Below, in pieces: positions 8,967 to 16,377 of a DNA stretch of 56,104 nucleotides. Position numbers and translations under genes: made by a program. The notes below the pieces were generated by a model, which had not been told where the DNA came from, searched no databases, and saw only the letters and a program-made list of their open reading frames with translations. The DNA comes from Candidatus Borkfalkia avistercoris (GTDB lineage Bacteria; Bacillota; Clostridia; Christensenellales; Borkfalkiaceae). Position 1 is the first letter of the stretch. The number at the start of each line of letters is the position of its first letter. The stretch covers positions 1-56,104 of the forward strand of contig DXCL01000010.1 in NCBI GenBank assembly GCA_019115995.1. The letters run 5' to 3'.

Positions 8967-9005
8967 TATGAGAAAAGCCTCCGCATCGCGGGGGCTTTTC
9001 TCATA
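8967..9005 (+). terminator. long hairpin terminator after the ytr-like operon
   Basis: TATGAGAAAAGCC at 8967-8979 pairs with GGCTTTTCTCATA ending at 9005, with further pairing inside (CCGC/GCGG). The T run is within the right arm rather than after it, so efficiency is uncertain. Confidence 0.6.
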
Positions 9006-9010
9006 AGCGC

Positions 9011-9039
9011 TTTACAAAAATCCCTTTCCGTGATAGAAT
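9011..9039 (+). promoter_or_regulatory. sigma-A promoter for the EFR1-type ferredoxin gene
   Basis: TTTACA (9011-9016) and TAGAAT (9034-9039) are spaced 17 bp. The predicted start point is about 20 nt before the ribosome binding site. Confidence 0.65.
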
Positions 9040-9067
9040 AAAGGCAATAATGTTTCGGGAGGTCGGC

Positions 9068-9847
9068 ATGCGGCTCACGCTCATGTATTTCAGCCCGACG
9101 CGCACGACGAAAAAGCTCGTGAGCGCCGTCGGCAAGGTATTTTTCGAAAGGTTGCTGTGCGAAACGCGCATTGCGGACATCACGCCGCTCGCGGCGCGCA
9201 TGCGGGAATATACGTTCGGGGAAGGCGATGTGCTGATCTTCGGCGCGCCCGTGTACGGCGGCAGGGTGCCGCCGCTGCTCTTGCCGTTTATCGAAAAATT
9301 GCGGGGAGGCGGCGCGCGCGCCGTCGCCCTGTCCGTTTACGGCAACCGCGACTATGACGACGCGCTTGCGGAAACGCGCGACCTTTTGGAAAAGGCGGGG
9401 TTTACCGTCTGCGCGGCGGCCGCGTTCATCGGGGAGCATTCCTATTCGGAAAAGGTCGGGCAGGGAAGGCCGGACGCGGAGGATCTGCTCGCCGCCGCGA
9501 CCTTCGGGCTTGCCGCGTTCGAGAAGGTATCGGCGGGCGGAAAGATCGGAAAAAAACTGCGCGGGGAACCGCCGTACAAACAATACAGCCCGTTTATGCT
9601 GGCGGCAAAGCGCATGCCCGCCGTCGACGCGCAGAGGTGTACGCATTGCGGAGCGTGCGTTTCGGTATGCCCCGTATGCAATATCGCGGCGGATCTTTCC
9701 GATCTCGGAAGGTGCATAGCCTGCGCCGCGTGCGTAAAGCTGTGCCCGCAGGGTGCCCGTTCGTTTACGGAACCGGACGTTACGGGCGCAAAGGAAAGGC
9801 TGGAAAAGAACTGTATATCGCGGCGAACGCCCGAATTTTTTATCTGA
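9068..9847 (+). CDS. EFR1-family ferrodoxin (flavodoxin-like domain plus two 4Fe-4S clusters)
   Basis: The 259 residues combine an N-terminal flavodoxin-like fold (LTLMYFSPTRTTKK, a phosphate-binding loop; GAPVYGGRVPP; ALSVYGNRDYDDAL) with a C-terminal bacterial ferredoxin carrying two clusters, CTHCGACVSVCPVC and CIACAACVKLCP. This is the EFR1 architecture common in anaerobes; members are thought to move electrons between flavin and iron-sulfur partners, but partners are mostly unknown. I prefer ATG 9068 to ATG 9050 because GGGAGG (9057-9062) is correctly placed for it and the flavodoxin fold starts at once. The next gene follows after 13 bp. Confidence 0.88.
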   Translation: MRLTLMYFSPTRTTKKLVSAVGKVFFERLLCETRIADITPLAARMREYTFGEGDVLIFGAPVYGGRVPPLLLPFIEKLRGGGARAVALSVYGNRDYDDALAETRDLLEKAGFTVCAAAAFIGEHSYSEKVGQGRPDAEDLLAAATFGLAAFEKVSAGGKIGKKLRGEPPYKQYSPFMLAAKRMPAVDAQRCTHCGACVSVCPVCNIAADLSDLGRCIACAACVKLCPQGARSFTEPDVTGAKERLEKNCISRRTPEFFI

Positions 9848-9860
9848 CGAGGTATCATTT

Positions 9861-10583
9861 ATGGACGAAAGCGAAAACGGTCTGATCGGGGAATTTCTGG
9901 AAGGCACGGGAGATAGTTTTGAAAAGGTGAACCGTTTTATGGAGCTGATGACCCGCTACGACTGTGCCATCAGGGAGGTGCGCACCAAGTTCGAGGTGCT
10001 CAACGAGGAACTCTCCTATAAAACGAGCCGCAACCCCATCGAGAGCATCACTTCGCGCGTGAAGAGGCCGATGTCTATCGTCGGCAAGCTCAAAAGGCTG
10101 CAAAAGCCCCTTACGGTGGAGTCGATTTCGGAAAACCTCAACGATGTTGCGGGCATACGCGTGATATGCTCGTTCATCGACGACATTTATAAGGTCGCGG
10201 ATATGCTCGCCCGCCAAGACGACATCACCGTGGTACAGATCAAAGATTATATCCGCAAGCCGAAGCCGAACGGATACAGGAGCTACCATATGATCGTGGA
10301 GATCCCCGTGTTCTTTTCGGAGGGCAAGCGCATGATGCGGGTGGAAATACAGCTCAGAACGGTTGCGATGGATTTTTGGGCGAGCCTCGAACATCAGATG
10401 AAATATAAAAAAGAGAGCGCAGACCGGCCGGATATAGCGGCGGAGCTGAAAAGCTGCGCCGAAACGATCGCCGCGACGGACGCGCGCATGCTCGGCATCA
10501 GAAAGCGCATCGAATCGCTCGAAAAGGAGACGGAAGAGGGCAAAGACGCCCTCGAAGGCAGCGTAAAACTGTTCCGGCTGTAA
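9861..10583 (+). CDS. small alarmone synthetase, RelQ/YjbM-like (p)ppGpp synthetase
   Basis: This 240-residue protein has the RelA/SpoT synthetase fold without a hydrolase domain. Motifs are SRVKRPMSIVGKLKR, LNDVAGIRVICSF, KDYIRKPKPNGYRSYH (the G-loop and GTP-binding segment) and VEIQLRTVAMDFWASLEHQ with the catalytic glutamate. Such enzymes transfer pyrophosphate from ATP to GDP or GTP and act as tetramers under transcriptional control. Length matches YjbM-class proteins. ATG 9861 (ACGAGG upstream) is chosen; a longer frame from 9753 lies inside the previous gene. It is probably cotranscribed with the ferrodoxin gene. Confidence 0.92.
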   Translation: MDESENGLIGEFLEGTGDSFEKVNRFMELMTRYDCAIREVRTKFEVLNEELSYKTSRNPIESITSRVKRPMSIVGKLKRLQKPLTVESISENLNDVAGIRVICSFIDDIYKVADMLARQDDITVVQIKDYIRKPKPNGYRSYHMIVEIPVFFSEGKRMMRVEIQLRTVAMDFWASLEHQMKYKKESADRPDIAAELKSCAETIAATDARMLGIRKRIESLEKETEEGKDALEGSVKLFRL

Positions 10584-10601
10584 ATATTTTCAGGAAAAAT
10601 T

Positions 10602-10641
10602 CCCCGCAGGTCTTGCTTTTGCGGGGAGTTTGTACTATAAT
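10602..10641 (+). promoter_or_regulatory. terminator-like hairpin overlapping the next promoter
   Basis: The stem CCCCGCA (10602-10608) pairs with TGCGGGG (10620-10626). A promoter with TTGCTT (10613-10618), 17 bp and TATAAT (10636-10641) overlaps the loop and right arm, so the end of one unit and the start of the next are interleaved. Confidence 0.6.
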
Positions 10642-10699
10642 ATGTGGTAAGGATCGGTACGGGCAGTTCATACGGGCGGGAAAAAAGAGGAGAGGATTC

Positions 10700-11620
10700 A
10701 TGGAAGGAAAAGATTTGACCGCCATAGCGGGCAGCGATTTTCTTGCAAGGCAGCAGATGCTCGACGTGGAAAAATGGCTTTCGAGCGAGCGTGCGGGCAG
10801 AGACCTGTGCGGCACGATGGCTTTTTGCGGGTATTGCGTGAAGGCGGAAACGAACCCGTGCGCGAAGGCCGAATTCCGCATGAAAATGCGCGAAGCGCTC
10901 GACGAGCTGGAAGAAGAGTCTGCGGCGGCGGAAGACGCGCCCGAAGAGGATGCGGAGCCGGACGAGCAGACGGAAGAGATCATAAAAGAAGACTGCGCGG
11001 AGGAGATCGCCGCGGAAAAGCTTGCCGACGAGAGCGAGGGGAAAACGGTCACCCCCGTACAGGCCGCGGAGGAGATCATGAGCGAGAGCGCGGAGGAAAA
11101 GATACAGCGCGTGCGCATTCTTCCCGAAGGGTACGAGGAGGTAACGCGCTACCGCCGCACGTTTAAGGCAAAGCTTATTCAGAACGAAAAGGCGCAGGAT
11201 TTTTACACCGAGATCAAAAACGCATTGGCGGGGCTTTCCGGCGTCAAAACGCGCATGTGCCAGGGGGGCGAGAATTTCCGCATCGGCAGAAAAAAGATCG
11301 CAAAGCTCGGCATCGGCGGTAAGACGCTCGTTCTGTATCTGGCGCTCGACCCTGCGGAGTACGAGGAAACAAAGTACCGCTTTACCGACGTTTCCGAAAA
11401 AAAGACGTATGCGGAAACGCCCATGAAGCTGCGCCTGACCAGCAGCCGCGCGGTCAAACACGCGAAGGAGCTCATCGCGGATCTCGGCGAGGCGCTGTCT
11501 CTGGCGAACGTCGGGTGCATTTATATGGATTATCATTTCCCGTATAAGACGGACGAGCAGCTCATTGCCAAGGGGCTGATCAAGCCGTATACGGCGATCG
11601 TAAAGAAGAAAAATCAATAA
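10700..11620 (+). CDS. uncharacterised protein, Cys-motif N-terminus, acidic linker, conserved C-terminal domain
   Basis: The function is not known. The 306 residues begin at ATG 10700 (GAGAGG upstream). The N-terminus has a CGTMAFCGYC segment with a further Cys at NPCAKAEF, a possible metal site. Residues about 75-140 are a strongly acidic, low-complexity linker. The C-terminal 165 residues, from YRRTFKAKLIQ through KTLVLYLALDPAEYEETKY and MKLRLTSSRAVKHAKELI, form a compact domain I associate with repeated, uncharacterised proteins in clostridial genomes; that association is from memory. It has its own promoter and terminator and no signal peptide. Confidence 0.7.
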   Translation: MEGKDLTAIAGSDFLARQQMLDVEKWLSSERAGRDLCGTMAFCGYCVKAETNPCAKAEFRMKMREALDELEEESAAAEDAPEEDAEPDEQTEEIIKEDCAEEIAAEKLADESEGKTVTPVQAAEEIMSESAEEKIQRVRILPEGYEEVTRYRRTFKAKLIQNEKAQDFYTEIKNALAGLSGVKTRMCQGGENFRIGRKKIAKLGIGGKTLVLYLALDPAEYEETKYRFTDVSEKKTYAETPMKLRLTSSRAVKHAKELIADLGEALSLANVGCIYMDYHFPYKTDEQLIAKGLIKPYTAIVKKKNQ

Positions 11621-11628
11621 AAAACGGC

Positions 11629-11661
11629 CGCCCCGCGCAGAAATTTGCGCGGGGCGTTTTT
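11629..11661 (+). terminator. bidirectional terminator between the convergent 10700 gene and mgtE
   Basis: CGCCCCGCGCA (11629-11639) pairs with TGCGCGGGGCG (11646-11656), then TTTTT. An A run precedes it, so it can also act for the convergent mgtE transcript. Confidence 0.85.
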
Positions 11662-11722
11662 ACATCGTTATATATTTGAGACTTGCGTGCCCGTCCGCGG
11701 GACTGCATTCGGGGAAGACTTT

Positions 11723-13459
11723 TTATGCCACGATGCCGAACAAACCGATGACCACGCCGCAGAAAATGAGCAAAGACAAAACGTCGGTGATCGTCGTGAT
11801 GAAGGGGTTTGCAAACACGGCGGGGTCTACCTTGATCGCCTTGGCGAAGATAGGCACGCAGCAGCCGACGATCTTTGCGACGATGACCGCGAACGCGATG
11901 GCAACGGAAACGGCGGCGGAATAGAGCAGTGTGTAATTATATCCGAAGATCAGGCGGTCGATCAGTTGCAGCTTCAAAAAACATACGGCTCCGACGGATA
12001 CGGAAACGAGCAGCGCCACGCGCAGCTCCTTCCAGATGACCCGCAGTATATCGCGCGGGCGGATCTCGTCGAGCGCCATGCCGCGTATTACGGTAACGGA
12101 AGCCTGGCTGCCGGCGTTCCCGCCCGTGCCCATGATCATGGGCACGCACGCCACGAATACGGGCAGCAGCAGCGCTTCATAGGTGTTCAAGATGAGCCCC
12201 GTAAAAGTTGCGCCGATCATGAGGATCAGCAGCCACGGAATGCGGTGCAGGTAAATTCTGAACACGTTGGTTTCCAGATACGGCTTGTCGGAAGGGGTAA
12301 CGGAGTTCATGTACGAAATATCTTCCGTCGCCTCTTCGGTGATGACGTCGAGCGCGTCGTCTACCGTAACGATGCCGACCAGCCGTTTTTCCTGATCGAC
12401 CACGGGCACGGAAAGAAGGTCGTATTTGGAGAGCAGGTTCGCCACTTCCTCTTTGTCTTGCTGGGTGTCTACGTAGATGAAGTTGTCCTCCATGAACGAC
12501 TCGACTTTTTCTTCATAGCCGTGCAGGAGAAGATCTTTTACCGTTACGATGCCCAAAAGCTTTTTTTGGTCGTCCGTCACGTAGCAGGTGTAAATGGTCT
12601 CCTTGTCGATCGCCTCTTTTCTGATCTTGTCGAAGCATTCGCGAACGGTCATGTGCGCGCGCAGGGAAATGCATTCCGTCGTCATGATGCTGCCCGCGCT
12701 GTCTTTGGGGTATTTGAGGATCTCGTTGATCTCTTTTCTCGTTTCGCTGTCCGCTTGCAGCAAGATGCGCTTTACTACGTTTGCGGGCATTTCCTCCACG
12801 AGGTCGACCGTATCGTCTACGAACAGTTCGTCGAGCATCAGTTTGAGCTCTTTATCCGAAAAGGAGCGGATCAGCAGCTCCTGCTGCGTGCTGTTCATTT
12901 CTACGAACGTTTCTGCGGCAAGCTCTTTGGGGAGGAGCCTGAACACGATGGGCAGATCCGTTTCGCTCAGCTCGGAAAAGATCTCTGCAAGGTCTGCCGG
13001 TTCCAGCTCGGCAAGGAGCGGTTTGAGCTGAGAAAATTTCCGCTCTTCCAAAAAGTCTACGATCTCGACGATCTTGTCGTTGCGGTTTTCGGGCGTCGCT
13101 TTCAGCAGGACTTCGTGCACGACGTCCGTAGGCATGCTTTCGAGCAGTTCTTCTACGTCGTCGTCGATGATCTCGTCGGTAACTTCCTGCAATTTTACGT
13201 CGCTGAAATCTTTGAGGACGCGCTTTTGCGTCTCCCGATTCAAAAGGACGAACACGTCCGCCGCGACTTCTTTATCGAGGCAGCCGAAGAATTTTGGCAT
13301 CTTTTCCCCGTCGAGGGCTTCGAGTATATGCGCGAGCTCTTCGGACGTGCGCTCGTCTATGAGGGATTCCAGATCTTCCGTCCTGTTTTCGTCCAAAAGC
13401 TGAGAAATTTTTTCGAGCATGTCTTCGTCTTGCTCTTTTTTCATCTCTTCTTCGCTCAC
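11723..13459 (-). CDS. mgtE: MgtE-family magnesium transporter
   Basis: Encodes 578 residues, longer than the usual 450. After an acidic N-terminal MgtE_N superhelical region (LAELEPADLAEIFSELSETD, with related repeats) come two CBS domains (CYVTDDQKKLLGIVTVKDLL, VDQEKRLVGIVTVDDALDVI) and five transmembrane helices with the pore motif GTGGNAGSQAS. MgtE forms a dimeric Mg2+ channel closed by Mg2+ bound between the N and CBS domains. The extra length is at the N-terminus. I take the GTG at 13459 as start because AGGAGG lies 9 bp upstream, rather than ATG 13444. No M-box is visible in its short leader. Confidence 0.92.
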   Translation of the reverse strand: MSEEEMKKEQDEDMLEKISQLLDENRTEDLESLIDERTSEELAHILEALDGEKMPKFFGCLDKEVAADVFVLLNRETQKRVLKDFSDVKLQEVTDEIIDDDVEELLESMPTDVVHEVLLKATPENRNDKIVEIVDFLEERKFSQLKPLLAELEPADLAEIFSELSETDLPIVFRLLPKELAAETFVEMNSTQQELLIRSFSDKELKLMLDELFVDDTVDLVEEMPANVVKRILLQADSETRKEINEILKYPKDSAGSIMTTECISLRAHMTVRECFDKIRKEAIDKETIYTCYVTDDQKKLLGIVTVKDLLLHGYEEKVESFMEDNFIYVDTQQDKEEVANLLSKYDLLSVPVVDQEKRLVGIVTVDDALDVITEEATEDISYMNSVTPSDKPYLETNVFRIYLHRIPWLLILMIGATFTGLILNTYEALLLPVFVACVPMIMGTGGNAGSQASVTVIRGMALDEIRPRDILRVIWKELRVALLVSVSVGAVCFLKLQLIDRLIFGYNYTLLYSAAVSVAIAFAVIVAKIVGCCVPIFAKAIKVDPAVFANPFITTITDVLSLLIFCGVVIGLFGIVA

Positions 13460-13495
13460 AGCGGTGCGCCTCCTTACATTTTTTCTCCGCTGTTC

Positions 13496-13524
13496 AGTAT
13501 AAATTTTTTCGTCGGTTTTGTCAA
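13496..13524 (-). promoter_or_regulatory. sigma-A promoter of mgtE
   Basis: On the minus strand TTGACA (13524-13519) and TATACT (13501-13496) are 17 bp apart, leaving a leader of about 30 nt. That is too short for an M-box riboswitch. Confidence 0.75.
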
Positions 13525-13592
13525 GCGTTGCGCAAAAAAGGAGGAGGCGGCGGCGATTTTTTTCCCGATTTTTTTTGCCCCCGCCGATAGAC

Positions 13593-13621
13593 TTGAAAGC
13601 GGCATTTTTTTGTGCTATAAT
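13593..13621 (+). promoter_or_regulatory. sigma-A promoter of the aminotransferase gene
   Basis: TTGAAA (13593-13598), 17 bp spacer and TATAAT (13616-13621) precede the gene at 13653. It is divergent from the mgtE promoter, with about 70 bp between the two -35 boxes. Confidence 0.75.
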
Positions 13622-13652
13622 AATTCTTAAATAAAGAAGGACAAGGTGCGGT

Positions 13653-14837
13653 ATGAATAAAAGAATGTACGAACTGGGCAGCAAGCGCTCGGTGATACGC
13701 GAAATTTTCGAATTCGGCAAAAAGCGCGCGGCGGAGGTCGGCGCGGATAAGGTGTTTGATTTCAGCTTGGGCAATCCGAGCGTGAACCCTCCGCAGATCG
13801 TGGAGGATACCCTGCGGGAACTTTTGCAGACGGAAGATATGACCGCTCTGCACGGCTATACCTCGGCGCAGGGAGACGCGGATACGCGCAGGGCGATCGC
13901 GGAATATATCGCGCGCACCCAGAACGTTAAGACGGATCCCGACTATATTTATATGACGTGCGGGGCGGCGGCGTCGCTCACCATAACCCTTTCCGCCATC
14001 TGCAATCGGGGAGACGAGGTGATCACCTTCGCGCCTTTCTTCACGGAGTACAGGGTGTTCACCGAAACGGCGGGGGCAAAGCTCGTCGAGCTTGCTTCCG
14101 ATCCCGAAACCTTCCAGATCGATTTTTCGCTTTTGGAAAAGGCGTTCACGGAAAAGACGGCTGCGGTGCTCGTCAATTCGCCGAACAATCCGAGCGGCGT
14201 GGTGTACAGCGAAGATACGGTAAAAAAGCTCGCCGCGGTGCTGGAAGAAATGAGCCGACGCTTTCGTAAGAGCATTTATCTCATCACCGACGAGCCGTAC
14301 CGCGAGCTCGTGTACGGCGGCGTGAAAGTGCCTTACCTTACGGCGTATTATAAAAATACCGTCGTATGCTATTCCTATTCCAAGTCGCTTTCTCTGCCCG
14401 GGGAGCGCATCGGGTACATTTTCGTCAATCCTGACGCGGAAAACGCAAGAGAACTGTATCTCGCCGTGTGCGGCGCGGGCAGGGCGCTCGGTTACGTTTG
14501 CGCGCCGTCTCTCTTTCAGAAGATGGTGGCAAGGTGCCAGGGCGTAACGTCTGACGTTTCCGTTTACGAAAAAAACCGCGATCTGCTCGCGGGCGCGCTC
14601 AGGGAGTACGGGTATACCAGCGTCCGGCCGGACGGCGCGTTTTACCTGTTCGTCAAAGCGCTCGAAGAAGACGCGAACGCGTTTTGCGAGCGCGCGAAAA
14701 AATACGGGCTGCTGCTGGTGCCCGGCGACGATTTCGGTTGCAGGGGGTATGTGCGCATCGCCTACTGCGTGTCGCCCGAAATGATCGCCCGCGCTCTCCC
14801 TTATTTTAAGAAACTCGCCGAGGAATACGGCAAATGA
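13653..14837 (+). CDS. PLP-dependent class I/II aminotransferase (AspB-like)
   Basis: The 394-residue enzyme is a fold-type I aminotransferase. It shows FDFSLGNPSVNPP near the N-terminus, LHGYTSAQGDADTRRAIAEY, MTCGAAASLT (phosphate-binding region), NSPNNPSGVVY, TDEPYRELVYGG (Asp contacting the pyridine nitrogen) and the Schiff-base lysine in SYSKSLSLPGERIGY (about K244). Family members exchange the amino group between an amino acid and 2-oxoglutarate or oxaloacetate; the substrate is not decided by sequence. Length and start agree with the family, and AAGAAGG lies upstream. A possible partner is the phosphatase-like gene 43 bp downstream. Confidence 0.92.
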   Translation: MNKRMYELGSKRSVIREIFEFGKKRAAEVGADKVFDFSLGNPSVNPPQIVEDTLRELLQTEDMTALHGYTSAQGDADTRRAIAEYIARTQNVKTDPDYIYMTCGAAASLTITLSAICNRGDEVITFAPFFTEYRVFTETAGAKLVELASDPETFQIDFSLLEKAFTEKTAAVLVNSPNNPSGVVYSEDTVKKLAAVLEEMSRRFRKSIYLITDEPYRELVYGGVKVPYLTAYYKNTVVCYSYSKSLSLPGERIGYIFVNPDAENARELYLAVCGAGRALGYVCAPSLFQKMVARCQGVTSDVSVYEKNRDLLAGALREYGYTSVRPDGAFYLFVKALEEDANAFCERAKKYGLLLVPGDDFGCRGYVRIAYCVSPEMIARALPYFKKLAEEYGK

Positions 14838-14880
14838 TTTCTGTGAGGAACGCCCTGTTTCGGGGCGTTATGGTGAACGT

Positions 14881-15606
14881 ATGCGACTGATCTTTGTACG
14901 GCACGGAGATCCCGATTACGAAAAGGATTCCGTCACGCAGAAAGGAGAGCGTGAAATCACCCTTTTGGCGGATAAGATGCAGAAGGAAGACGCGGCGGCT
15001 TTTTACCTTTCGCCGAAGGGCAGGGCGCAAAAGACCGCCGCGGCGACGCTCGGCCGCATCGGGCGCACGGGCGTCACGCTGGAATGGCTGAAAGAATTTA
15101 CGACTCCCGTCCGCCTGCCCGATACGGGGGAGGAGCATCTGATCTGGGACTTTATGCCGTCGATGATGGACAAATATCCCGATCTTTATTCGGCGGAAAG
15201 ATGGCTGCAAGTGCCGTTTATCGCGCAGAGCGGGGTGCCCGCGGCATACGCGGAGGTCTGCCGCGGAATAGACGGCGTATTGCAGGCGCACGGCTACCGG
15301 CGCAGGGGCACGTATTACGAGGCGGAAAGGCCCAACCGCGAAACGCTCGTCTTTTTCTGTCATTTCGGCGCCACGGGCATCGTTTTGTCTCATCTGTTCC
15401 ATATGTCTCCGGTGGCTCTGCTGCAACACTTCTGCGCCGCGCCGTCATCGGTAACGACCGTATATTCGGAGGAGAGGGAAAAGGGGATCGCCTCTTTCCG
15501 CTGTGCCTCTTACGGAGACGTTTCTCATTTGTACGCCGCGGGGGAACCGCCCGCGTTTTCGGGCAGGTTCTGCGAAACGTACGACAATTTTGAAGAAAGG
15601 CACTGA
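14881..15606 (+). CDS. histidine phosphatase superfamily (phosphoglycerate-mutase-like) protein
   Basis: The 241 residues start with LIFVRHGDPDYEKD, whose RHG contains the phosphorylated histidine, and continue with LSPKGRAQKTA. The second histidine of the family is probably in FFCHFGATGIVLSH. Such proteins hydrolyse phosphate esters of sugars, nucleotides or proteins, and this one is longer than the minimal GpmB type. It follows the aminotransferase by 43 bp in the same direction and precedes a strong terminator, so the two likely form one operon. Substrate unknown. Confidence 0.85.
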   Translation: MRLIFVRHGDPDYEKDSVTQKGEREITLLADKMQKEDAAAFYLSPKGRAQKTAAATLGRIGRTGVTLEWLKEFTTPVRLPDTGEEHLIWDFMPSMMDKYPDLYSAERWLQVPFIAQSGVPAAYAEVCRGIDGVLQAHGYRRRGTYYEAERPNRETLVFFCHFGATGIVLSHLFHMSPVALLQHFCAAPSSVTTVYSEEREKGIASFRCASYGDVSHLYAAGEPPAFSGRFCETYDNFEERH

Positions 15607-15631
15607 GCCGAAAAGACCGCGCAACGATCCG

Positions 15632-15658
15632 CGCGCCCGAAAGGGCGCGTTTTTTTTT
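15632..15658 (+). terminator. intrinsic terminator after the phosphatase-like gene
   Basis: The stem CGCGCCC/GGGCGCG with a GAAA tetraloop (15632-15649) is followed by nine T. Confidence 0.92.
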
Positions 15659-15691
15659 GCGGAAAAGCGCATAGAGAAGGGCGCCTCTGCG

Positions 15692-15699
15692 CATACTTT
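15692..15699 (+). promoter_or_regulatory. possible sporulation-type -10 element before the coat genes
   Basis: CATACTTT lies about 20 bp before the start and resembles the CATAnnnT -10 of mother-cell sigma factors E/K; no good sigma-A promoter is present in this gap. The -35 match is weak (ATAGAGA at 15671). This is suggestive only because the two genes that follow look like spore-coat proteins. Confidence 0.3.
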
Positions 15700-15717
15700 C
15701 ATACGGAGGGAACAATT

Positions 15718-15909
15718 ATGACAAAGCTCACATCGAAGGATCTCGAAGTGCTTTCGGGCTTGCTTATGGGCGAGAGCATGGCTTGCAAAAAGGCGAGAGT
15801 GTATTCCAAAACGCTCACCGACGCCGCGCTCGCCGAATGCCTGGGCAAAATTGCCGACTGCCACGAACAGAGATTCAACGCGCTGCTCTCCGTTTTAGAG
15901 GGCAAGTAA
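15718..15909 (+). CDS. small spore-coat-like protein
   Basis: This 63-residue protein (TSKDLEVLSGLLMGESMACK, then KIADCHEQRFNALLSVLEGK) is all-helical and resembles the short ferritin-like companions of CotF proteins in clostridia. It has two Cys residues. GGAGGGAAC lies just upstream of ATG 15718. It lies 10 bp upstream of a CotF-like gene and is surely cotranscribed with it. The assignment rests mostly on that partner. Confidence 0.6.
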   Translation: MTKLTSKDLEVLSGLLMGESMACKKARVYSKTLTDAALAECLGKIADCHEQRFNALLSVLEGK

Positions 15910-15919
15910 GGAGGAAATT

Positions 15920-16216
15920 ATGGCTAAATTATGTAAAAAGGAGAGCTCTCTCAACGAAAAGGATTCGCTGACCGACATGCTCAATACGGAAAAAATGCTG
16001 CTCGACAGCTATGCGCTCGCCATCAAGGAAGGGAGCTCGAAGAGCCTTCGTTCCCGGTTCATGAGCCATTTTACAAAGGCGCAGGAGGATCAGTTTACGA
16101 TCTTTTCCGAGATGAAGGATAAGGGATATTACCAGCTTATGCCTGCGGAAAAGCAGATGATCGACCAAAAAAGCGAAGATTTTATCAAAATGCGCAAGGA
16201 AATGGCACAAAACTGA
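15920..16216 (+). CDS. spore coat protein, CotF-like
   Basis: This 98-residue helical protein contains the CotF-type pattern SLTDMLNTEKMLLDSYALAI followed by SLRSRFMSHFTKAQEDQFTI and a C-terminal MKDKGYYQLMPAEKQMI. These proteins are spore coat components or mother-cell ferritin-like proteins in Bacillota. AAGGAGG precedes ATG 15920. Its presence suggests the organism forms spores, or descends from spore formers. Confidence 0.78.
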   Translation: MAKLCKKESSLNEKDSLTDMLNTEKMLLDSYALAIKEGSSKSLRSRFMSHFTKAQEDQFTIFSEMKDKGYYQLMPAEKQMIDQKSEDFIKMRKEMAQN

Positions 16217-16242
16217 GCCGAATATTTCATGGTGAACGATGA

Positions 16243-16288
16243 GAGCCCGAGAAATTTTTTGTTTTCTCGGGCTTTTCGTTGTTTTTTT
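16243..16288 (+). terminator. intrinsic terminator after the coat-protein pair
   Basis: AGCCCGAGAAA (16243-16253) pairs with TTTCTCGGGCT (16263-16273), followed by T-rich sequence. Confidence 0.85.
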
Positions 16289-16290
16289 GC

Positions 16291-16319
16291 TATACAAATC
16301 CGTTTTATTATGTTATACT
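16291..16319 (+). promoter_or_regulatory. probable promoter of the alpha-galactosidase gene
   Basis: TATACT (16314-16319) is a good -10. TATACA (16291-16296) lies 17 bp upstream as a weak -35, overlapped by TTGCTA at 16288. A weak -35 would fit activation by a regulator, but none is encoded next to it. Confidence 0.5.
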
Positions 16320-16377
16320 AACAGCATAGCGTGCGCGGGCAGACAATATTTCCGCGCTTATATACGGAGGCTTTACT

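Noticed and set aside
11645-13630. 661-codon plus-strand open frame
   Set aside because: Antisense to mgtE; the peptide is biased to His, Arg and Phe and has no ribosome binding site.
13460-13652. M-box or other riboswitch before mgtE
   Set aside because: The leader from the predicted start point is only about 30 nt and lacks the M-box core sequence.
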